DNA of 64,000 nt, from assembly GCA_047967505.1 (NCBI GenBank), contig CM106539.1. One strand, 5' to 3'. Shown here piece after piece: positions 55,811-64,000 of the stretch. Below the pieces are notes generated by a model. The model made no database searches, had not been told where the DNA came from, and worked only from the letters and a program-made list of their open reading frames with translations. Source of the stretch: Dipteris shenzhenensis (taxonomy: Eukaryota; Polypodiophyta; Polypodiopsida; Gleicheniales). How positions within the stretch are numbered: the stretch's first letter is position 1; each line of letters begins with the position of its first letter. Position numbers and translations under genes: made by a program.

Positions 55811-57000
55811 ATGATTCGTCAGCTTGGAATGTCAACATTCTTTGTGATATTCTCATGTGATGGGAGGCGATGGCCAAGCTTGGTTGAGTGTTTAGAAAAT
55901 CTCAACCCTAATATCAAACAATCTAGCAATGAGAATGAGGTAGCATACTTGCGCCATCTCTTCAGATCCGATCCTATTATTACAACTAAATACTACATCC
56001 GTCGATTCAATGCAATTAATAACGAATTGAACAGGGATGATACAATTGCTAACAAGCTCTCTAACTTCTTCTTTGTCATAGAGTTCTAGCATAGAAGTAG
56101 CCAGCATGACCATGGTCTGCTATGGATAAAAAATGCCACCACTATTCTAGATTCGGGCATGCCAAACATAATTATGTTTATTGACAAATACATACATATT
56201 CATAGAGGCTTGCTCCCCTCATCTTTACGTGATGCATAAACACATCATCATCAAAACAGCCATATGAAATCCCATAGAGAATGTGGATATGTCTTCCCGA
56301 AGCCACCGATATACAGAACATGCATCTTAGAGCCAATTGATCTTGAGCTTGAGGGTAGCAATTCAAAAAGCAAGCTACTAGCAAAGACAATTAGCGAAAA
56401 ACTCCATGATTTGAGTCGAGACATTTGATAAATGGTTGGAATTTCTTCAAACAACAGAAGTTGAATATATTAAAGCACTAATATACTCTATTAGCGAGCC
56501 AACTATCTTCATGAAGAGATAGCCACCAAAGGATATCTACACGAACAATTTCAACCCAAGGTTGCCTTGTCTTTGGGATGCAAATATTGATATCCAATTT
56601 ATTCTCAATCCACATGTTGTAGCTACTTATTGCACTTCTTAGATCACAAAAGTAGAGACAAAAACAAGCAAAGCAATGAAAGAATCCTTTGACTATTGTC
56701 TCAAAAATAACCTTGGCACATTTGAGCGACTACGGAAGCTCACTCAAGAACCAAGCTCATAACAAGCTATCTATATTGCACTCTCACTCCCCTGGACAAG
56801 CTGCACACACCAGTTTACATTTATCAACACTAATTTCAAAGAAGATAGAACATTGCTATTGAAACACAAAGTGGCTTTGCAAGTCTTGGATGACCATGAA
56901 ACAAATGTCTTCTTTGAAGACATCATCCAAAAGTACTCGAAGTGCCAACCAGGATTAGATGATCTCTGCCTAGCAAAATATGCATCGTAATACAAAAGAG
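55811..57000 (+). pseudogene. Helitron Rep (HUH endonuclease)
   Basis: The N domain reads MIRQLGMSTFFVIFSCDGRR, WPSLVECLENL, LRHLFRSDPIITTKYY. The HUH metal-binding motif is present as HDH in QHDHGLLWIKNA (56105-56113), just after a TAG (56087-56089) that replaces the expected Gln of EFQH. Further on, NPRLPCLWDANIDIQFILNP leads to the two-Tyr catalytic motif: the first Tyr is at 56628 (YCTS), but the second is a TAG stop (56640-56642). ALSLPWTSCTHQFTFINTNF and CQPGLDDLCLAKYAS follow in register with Rep proteins. The protein is dead by stops and frameshifts. Confidence 0.82.
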
Positions 57001-57419
57001 GTAAAGGCATACAAGTAAAACTAAAAAGAGCTCAAATCATACGTTTTGTAAAATCAACATAAGGATCCTCTATGATTCTACCATGAAATTGCTTGCTATA
57101 TCTACCATTCCAGGATTCCGAGAAAACTATTCTACCTAGATATGGCACATGGCACGATGCTTACAAAAGACAACTTGAGCATTATAAGTAAAATAAAGAG
57201 AAATTCACCAAGTTGATTCTACCAAACACAACTAGTAATGACATAACCGGATCAAGAAGTAACACAACAAGCACGGCCCACGGCATTACTCTCGACATTT
57301 CAACACATAGAGGTGTTCAAAATGCGAACTACAACATCTACAAGACATACAAATTTAGTCCACATAAAGATTACCATGCTAACATAAGGAAGCTCAACAT
57401 CCAATAGCGCACACTTCAC

Positions 57420-57550
57420 AAGATGACATTTTATTGCGCAAGAGAATTGAACCAAACACAACAATACACGTCTTTTTAACTGGTGGTATTGGCACCGGTA
57501 AAATATTTTTGCTTCATATAATTGTGCAAGGTCTCATTCATCACAACTCA
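57420..57550 (+). pseudogene. Start of a Helitron PIF1-like helicase
   Basis: FLTGGIGTGKIFLLH encodes a Walker A motif (GGxGTGK[T/S]) in which the last Thr/Ser is Ile, so nucleotide binding would be impaired even before truncation. The residues before it (LNQTQQYTS) fit the usual approach to this motif. Later helicase motifs are not found. Confidence 0.72.
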
Positions 57551-57559
57551 CAGATGGTT

Positions 57560-58815
57560 GCAAAAGTGACATAGAGAGCCCATTGCATTGTTTATGGCAT
57601 ATACAGGCAAATCGAATTTTAACATAGGCAGCACAACAATACACTCTCCTTTGCACCTTCCCTTCCTTACTCAAATGCATCCCCATTCTGAAGACATGGC
57701 ACTTTTCTTGCAGCAATTGTCACAATATCCTTCTCCATAGTCTCTAGTCGCCCTTCCTTAGTCAGCTGCTAGAAGAAAAAAAGGGAAAAACTTAGCAAGA
57801 TCAATTGCACTTGTCATCTCCTTCTCGTCTTCCATTAGAATAAATTCCTGCAATCTCCCTTCTCTTCCCAACCAAATTGCCTTTGGTTGGCTATCACAAC
57901 ATACTTGCCAAGGCTAGCAATGTACTTTCTCTTCTCAAAATCTAGGTCCCAATATCTGATAGACATGTACATGTATGACTTCCACACAAGCTATAACAAT
58001 AAAAATTATTCTAACTCCTTTCACAATTTTACGTGACCGAAATCCCATATGCATTAGCAGACAAAAATCACGTTCCAAAGCAAATTTTTCTTTGCCAAAA
58101 GCTTCTCATAATCCATTCGACCTATTATTATTATATAAATACAAAATATAAATCTACTAACAAAGAAAAATATAAGTTACAAAAAACAAAGCTTCTGTTT
58201 TATCCAACAGAGCAACGACTTGCTCAAACATAGGTTCTTCTTTCTTTAGAATCTTCTCAGAAGACGACATGGCTTCTTGGCAAAGCATTCCTTCTTAGAA
58301 TAGCAAAAACTTCCTTTGAACAGCTTGAAGGAACTCGTTTGTGAAGCGTCCTCAGGCACGTAAGGCATGGAATGGATCCCTCTCGCTTCCGCTTACAATC
58401 CCTTGCCACGAAACACTTCGACAAGCTTGAAGAAACACTTCGATTGAACAACAGACCGAGAGACGAAAGAGTAGAGATTCAACATCGATCGATCACTTGA
58501 AATACAAAGCATCACACAAGCGAAGCACACCCAAATGAACTCAGACCAAATTGGTCGATCACTTCAGTCATCACCAACTGGCTTATCGAAAAATGTGTCA
58601 TGCATTCGTTTCCATCATGCAAACTAGATTCCAAACAGATCACGATTAAACCAACCACACGTGTTGGTCATTTGTCGTAACTATAATTATACTAACTAAA
58701 GTAACCACCCGGCGAAGTGAATTTTCACCTTGTTCTGTTGTTGGGAAGGCCGTTTTCGCCTGGGAACGTTGGTATCAAAAATGGATTCCTCCGTGTGTCT
58801 TGTTTGATCTTGCAG
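57560..58815. other. No recognisable gene
   Basis: AT-rich sequence without supportable coding or a clear Helitron 3' end. Bases 58796-58815 hold the T-rich tract and acceptor of the exon-like block that follows. Confidence 0.5.
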
Positions 58816-58995
58816 AATATGGTACGTCACCAAATTATGGATCTGCTTACGCTAGCCAAAGATTTGACGGAGAGCGGATGCCTCTGATTGGAGTTGCGGA
58901 CGAACCAAGATTGTTACTAGATGCGAGCGCTAACAGAAAGGGCCCAGGAGGCAAGTTCTTCTACCTAAGTGAATATTACGCAGCAGGTGTCATTG
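58816..58995 (+). CDS. Well-formed orphan exon, family not recognised
   Basis: 180 bp between acceptor 'gatcttgcag' and donor 'ATTG|gtaaaa', phase 1 at both ends. The peptide is compact and lacks low complexity: YGTSPNYGSAYASQRFDGER, MPLIGVADEPRLLLDASANR, KGPGGKFFYLSEYYAAGVIG. Composition, GC content and the absence of stops set it apart from the surrounding DNA, so it is probably an internal exon of a host gene or a fragment captured by the Helitron just upstream. I cannot assign a function. Partner exons were not identified; 59100-59290 contains further open but unconvincing sequence. Confidence 0.45.
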
Positions 58996-61220
58996 GTAAA
59001 AATTGCACTCGAGAAGGCCATCAGGAAAGAGAGCCTGCGCAAAAGGTCCTTACCACCTCTGCACTTCCAAGAAAGCGCATGAGCTAGGTATTCGAATAAA
59101 TCAGCTCTTTGTAAGTACACTCACGACCATCGTGCCGAGTAGAAGAGTGAGAACAATGGTGTACGCCTCGTCCAGAGAAAGCCACTTGAGAGATTACCGT
59201 GAGCAGCCACAAGTGTTGCCCCTGCGGTTCGATCAATGGAAAGGCCTGGGGATGATGGTGAAATCAGGAATGCAAACGTTTGACAGATGACGACGCTAAT
59301 GCCATTGCGAATAACCCAACCAAATTATATCGGTGGAATTTCTATCTCATGGCATCTTGTGAGTGCCTGGAGCAAAGAAAGACGTTCCAAAATGCAGCAA
59401 TCTCTTGAACGAAATATGATTACTTATCGCTGCAGAAACAATTACCTCAGGACATCATAAAGAGGTTGACAGAGTGAGAAGAAGAAAACTAGGATTGTTC
59501 CAAGCCTGCAGATTAGACAAATCAAGAGAGCAACTTTACAACGCACCAACAATGGGCAGGTAGCAGATACCTTGGGCTCATGGTATGCCTTCCGTTTCAT
59601 TTCCGATTTAATGTGCCTCCCGGATTTACGGGCACATGCTTGCCTCAAGTATTTTGGAACTTGTCGGACCTTGCCGGATTTACGGGCACATGCTCAAGGA
59701 GTGTTCTGTGAGGCTGAGGGCAGCATTTCATTGGTTGCCGGATCCTTGCTAACCCTTACCTACCTGTATAGTCCGATTGCAACAGTCCGGCAAGGTTTGG
59801 CCTTCCGTTGCCACCTCAGCTCGAACCTACCTGAAGGGCTTGAAAAAGATCTCATGTGCCCAAGGTGAGAGAATCGAGTGCAAGCTACAGTGAGACAAGG
59901 AACTATCATTACTTGGCCAGCACTAGAGCGTTTTATGAAACTCTAAAATCCTACGAAGCCATGTGGCAAATTCTAAGCTGGTAGATCAATTGGCTTATTA
60001 TTAGCTACTTTCAATATACTTAGCAGTTGGCCAAGCATTCTCGTTGAGAGAACTCAAATGACTCCAAGCCAAGTGCACCTGATAACTTTCCTCAAGAGTG
60101 TAAAACAATGCTTATTATTAAAAGTGAAACGCTTTTCAGGAGCCTTTTCAAACTATTAATTAGTAGCTACATTCTATCTACGAATATGTACTCAAAATCG
60201 TGTCCCTCACTTCCCCCTTCATCAATCTTGCCTCTCCCTCCCCCGCTTCCCCCTCTGTCACCGCTTCTCTCTCTAGCCACTCGAAATGGTGGTATAGATA
60301 TCCATTTGCAAAATATCTTTTTTCTTGGACAACTCTCAGATGATCAATGACCTAATGTCTTTAAGATGTGTACTATTGGTTCAAGTTTTGGTCAATAGAA
60401 TAAGGGCAAGAGGTAGCTTGATTCAACGATGGTTACACTTTGACCATGTCCACCATGGGTGCCCATGTGTATGACCGTTTCATCAAAGAGCTTCTCATAA
60501 TTGCTGCATGCAAATTCAAGCTTGAAGACACTGGTTCCCAGATAAAGTTTTGAAAGCTTTACTAAATATTAAAGAATGGATTCCCTTTACTAGAATTTAG
60601 AGGCTTTATGGCAAATGGGGTAGGTGCAAATTGGTGACCTGACAATGTGATGGTGGGTTATGAGAGAACATGTGGTTTTCATTGGGAGATGAGCATGATA
60701 CAGCATCCAAGAAAATTCATTAGGCCTCCTTTTCAAGAAGAGCATCACTGACGAACCAATCGATGGGAGGACACCTACCTCTTCAATTTTACAGGAAGAG
60801 GAGATGCTCTGCAAGGATAGTATTGTCCATGACATTAATTGGGCTATCAGAAGAACAGAGCCACGTAGTGTGGTGGCATGCTTTGGGTTCATTGCTACCA
60901 CAAAGGCTCGATGTGGAGCACTTATAAATACATTGGGTCGAAATGCAATTGAGAGTGTCCCTGCACCCTAATTCAACAAGGGAAGACAACATTATAATGG
61001 TATTAAAGAACAATTTGTGTGGTTTTGCAGGACCTCTATAGCCCATACATGGAGTTTTGATCAGTCTATCCTTGGTGTGATTGCTCATTTGCCTTGGGTG
61101 TGGAAGTCTTCTGTTGGGACTTTCATTTAAAAAATGAAAAGGAGCAATGACATTAAGCAAGTTCTATGCTTGAGGAGAATGTGATTCTGCATGTGCAAGG
61201 ACCAAACATGTAGAGGAGTA
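58996..61220. other. Mixed sequence; 21 bp repeat, CT tract, no firm gene
   Basis: A frame at 59572-59868 has no known domain and contains a 21 bp direct repeat (59620-59640, 59674-59694; CCGGATTTACGGGCACATGC). A C/T-rich patch lies at 60205-60270. Around 60600-61150 a frameshifted series of protein-like words can be read on +, possibly upstream parts of the SWIM-like remnant. Confidence 0.4.
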
Positions 61221-61228
61221 CAATAGCA

Positions 61229-61545
61229 TTGAGTCATGTTCAGGCTGGTCAAAGGGACAATAGAATAGTGAAGTGGAGATCCAAGCAGAGTAAAGATTTT
61301 CAAGAGAGGATTCAAAAGAAGGATCAATGCTTGAATGCTGAAGTGATCCAAGAGAAAATACTAAGTCCAAATAAAATGCATCTTTTCCATGTGCATACCG
61401 AAATCTCTATCGCAAAGGGTCTGACATACACAGTGACAATATCATTGCTTCCATGCTACTCTTGTAAGGACTTTATGCAATGAGATGCAAAGAAAATGAT
61501 TATATTCCATGTAAACACATCTACTTATCTTTATTGGTGTTTTGG
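61229..61545 (+). pseudogene. Possible SWIM zinc-finger protein remnant
   Basis: An 84-residue frame (61229-61483) ends VTISLLPCYSCKDFMQ. After one frame change come PCKHIYLSLLVFWD (61507-61548). Together they give C-x2-C-KDF...P-C-K-H-I-Y, resembling the CxCxnCxH pattern and the 'DF...CKHI' core of SWIM zinc fingers, which occur in plant transposase-derived and ubiquitin-related proteins. The upstream part is basic and helical (RIVKWRSKQSKDF). The assignment rests on one short motif plus a frameshift. Confidence 0.35.
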
Positions 61546-61859
61546 GATTGAGTGATGAAGTGCACGAGTTTATGCACTAAGCAACACTTACAATGGTTGA
61601 ATTGTTTCATACATGAACTTCTCATACAAACCAATCAAGTCTTGGCCACCAACTTGGTTGAATTTTGAGATTGCATAGGCTCATTTTGGACTAAAGTTGT
61701 GTTTTCAGGATAGGTATGAGGATGCATTAGCTTATTTTTGGAGAAGCTTCAAAAACCAATACTGCAAATCTGACATATCTACAATTTAATTTTGGGAACA
61801 TCTAGAAACATCAAAGCATCCATAGATAAATAATCAAATTTTGTAATTTTAATACTGGG

Positions 61860-62321
61860 TATACAATCTAAAGACCCTTGCTTTACATGTGTATGGATTT
61901 CTTATATTCAATAAAATCATGTAGACATGTCATTTTACATAAATGAATGAGAGATACCTGTATCAAGTTTGAACATAAATGACTTGAGGAAAATGAATTT
62001 ATTGATTTGTATATATATATATTCCTAATATTTTATATCCTCAAGTGGTATTGGATTTTCAATACTTAAGAGAATATTATTGTTTAAATGTTGGAAAACT
62101 AATCACTCTAACTCTTATCCTTGAAGCTTTTAATAGTGAAATATTTACAATGTAAATTTTGAGAGCATATAGGTGCAATTAGCTAACGAACCACAATTTG
62201 TACTTTTGATATTAGGCTTATGTCCGAAAATCCGTTGCTTCCATATTCGTATTGGTTTTCTGTATTCAAAAAATTCATGTACACGTGCCCTTTTCCAAAA
62301 ATGAATGAGAGAGAGAGAGAG

Positions 62322-62375
<54 letters not shown>

Positions 62376-62760
62376 ATTTGGAACATAAATAACTTGAAGA
62401 GAATAAATTGAATTGTATGATTTGGATGCTCATAGGTTTTTATATTTTAAGTCTTTAAGGCACTACAAGACATCAACCATAAATATAGCAATGAAGTTTG
62501 GAACATAAGTGAGTAGGCTATAATGGCTTGATTTTGTGAAATTTTATGAAATCTTTTCTTAACCAGTTACTAGCTCGTTTGGTTCATCTTTTTGTGGATA
62601 GTAATTGAAGAACCTCATATACATATCACCTTCCAACAAATGAGTGAGAGGTGACTATAGTCTAACTATTGGATAATATGACTAGAATCAATTGATTTGT
62701 ATATATTCCCATTGATCTACATGCTTCTTTGGGCCTAAATTTTTAATCTATAAGAAAATA
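61860..62760. repeat. Diverged direct repeats, about 360 bp apart, with a GA microsatellite in one
   Basis: 'aaatgaatgagagatacctgt' at 61941 corresponds to 'atgaatgagagaga...gagacctgt' at 62301-62376 and more loosely to 'aaatgagtgagaggtgac' at 62638. Flanks also match ('gaacataaatgacttga' and 'gaacataaataacttga'). Only the middle copy has the (GA)n expansion, 62309-62371. Confidence 0.7.
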
Positions 62761-64000
62761 TTGGGCAGGACATCAACCTTAAACATAATCACTACATGCT
62801 ACTTTTGCAACATAAATCATTGCACTAGAGTATGAAAATCAACAAAAGTCTTCGCTTGAATCACCACCTTGCTTGAACGCAGTCACTCAAATTCTAGTAA
62901 TCCTCTTGGAGCAATTGTGATTTAAAGCATGAACAAGCACAAGTATCCCAGTAAAGACCTCATTTGCGGCACATAGGCTCCACAATATCTTTTCATAATC
63001 ACAAAAAAACTGTTGCTATAACAATTAAATAATGGTTGAAGTTGCTAGATAGTTATGTGTAATCAAGATGCATTTGTTGTGTGATAAACTTATGCGATAT
63101 ATGTGCATCATGTCGTTCTTCTGCTATATTTGCTAACCAATTGAAGAAGGGTTGTAATTCAAGAAGCTTTTGTCACCTGAGTCATCCCTCAAAGTGATAA
63201 CGTCTTTTTATTGTGCTTTGTTTGGGTGAGGTTGCTGGTTGTGAGTTATAGAATGAATTGTGTATCTTACAAAGTGATATTGAAGCATATCATGTTTCCA
63301 ACACTTGCTTGCAACCCTTTGGTTGCATGTTGATCCAAAGAAGCCCTTGCATCTTCATATACCTCTTGAATTAGTTGATTCTATAGCTTGTACACGCATA
63401 GAAGTCCTGACTGCTTGACTTAGCTTGTAGCACATGATCAACCATATTGCCACCTTGCAAGTCCTAGATGGTTTGTTAGGCCTTTGCTAAAGCTAGTTCT
63501 ATCTATTGGATCCTCCAATAATACTTGCAGTGCCTTCCGTAACACATCTTACCCTTCTTGATTGCTCCTATAGAGTTGCACTTGGTCCATAGTCACTTGG
63601 ATCACACTTGCAAAGCAAGCCTATCTTGTGTCAAATGAAATTTGTGCACGTCTTGCCAAAGTACATGAGCTCCCATGCTAAATTCTAAGATTTCATGGTT
63701 CTTGCTATTATGAAATCCAAATATATTACACTTTTATCTTGTCCTCTTCTCATCTGTGCACTTTATTGAATTCTAGCATGCTATGTGTCATATAGCAAGC
63801 ACATGCTATTAAGGCTACCTAACCACTCACCTAGGGAGCCATGTGCAGGGTCCCTAAATCCAACACCTAGCCACTGCCATCACTGAGCACTCCCCAAAAG
63901 TCCCAAGAGACGATTGAGTTCTTTTGAGACATGCAAGAATTGCAATCATACCAAGTTACAACCAAGTCACAACCAATACTTGACACTACATTGATTAGAC
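62760..64000. other. AT-rich, no recognisable gene
   Basis: I see no supportable coding sequence, RNA gene or repeat in this last stretch. Confidence 0.5.

Larger units (their letters stand above)
54622..57560 (+). mobile_element. Decayed autonomous Helitron (RepHel) remnant
   Basis: In order on +: an N-terminal zinc-finger-like region (CFYCGSLIFRRQ, 54670-54705), the Helitron-like N domain (55811-56089), an HUH Rep nuclease (56090 to about 57000), and the start of a PIF1-like helicase with a Walker A motif (57482-57505). That order and the 'Rep then helicase' fusion are unique to Helitrons, which move by rolling circle. The helicase is lost shortly after Walker A. Terminal TC and hairpin-CTRR ends were not identified. 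Confidence 0.8.

Noticed and set aside
1-64000. tRNA, rRNA or other structural RNA genes
   Set aside because: I found no convincing tRNA A/B boxes or rRNA words on either strand; the only tRNA-related sequences are retroelement primer-binding sites.

Overview
The window looks like nuclear DNA of a land plant with a large, repeat-rich genome. It has spliced host exons with GT-AG and probable GC-AG junctions, Ty1/copia and Ty3/gypsy elements primed by initiator Met-tRNA, LINEs with an APE endonuclease, DUF4283 (plant L1-type) gag fragments, and a Helitron Rep/helicase remnant. There is no bacterial operon, rRNA, tRNA or CRISPR array. A fern or other large-intron vascular plant is my best guess; the sequence alone does not settle the lineage.

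Layout. (1) 221-2493: four exons of an unrecognised coiled-coil-rich host gene on +. A fifth, in-phase, stop-ended exon at 31042-31389 probably completes it, so everything from 2494 to 31041 would be one 28.5 kb intron filled with retroelements. (2) 4.5-10.7 kb: a broken copia element on - (gag, protease region, integrase, but no RT). It is cut at one end by a DUF4283 gag scrap. About 2.7 kb of unexplained, GTAC-rich DNA separates it from a matching primer-binding site and LTR. (3) 10.7-15.0 kb: a LINE of 'family A' on -, split by a 2.6 kb copia element with 199 bp LTRs and a 5 bp target-site duplication. (4) 15.0-20.3 kb: a patchwork of LINE pieces, ending in a cluster of LINE tails in CT repeats. 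(5) 20.3-26.1 kb: the best element of the window, a nearly full-length family A LINE whose ORF1 and ORF2 share one frame. (6) 26.2-28.5 kb: an L1-like LINE with a zf-RVT region and another family A 3' end, both on -.

(7) 31.4-47.4 kb: AT-rich DNA with decayed gypsy elements in both orientations, then two long C/T-rich direct repeats bracketing 1.35 kb that holds a 13 bp minisatellite. (8) 51.0-52.7 kb: a copia gag and exon-like open segments. (9) 54.6-57.6 kb: a decayed Helitron (N-terminal zinc finger, HUH Rep, start of a PIF1-like helicase). (10) 58.8-59.0 kb: a clean exon-like block of unknown family. (11) 61.2-62.7 kb: a possible SWIM zinc-finger remnant and diverged repeats in which a GA microsatellite has expanded.

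The coding parts mostly do not cooperate as a pathway. They record successive, nested insertions into host DNA. No copia copy here retains a reverse transcriptase. The LINE at 20303-26099 comes closest to being able to move, but carries two internal TAG stops plus a TGA between ORF1 and ORF2.
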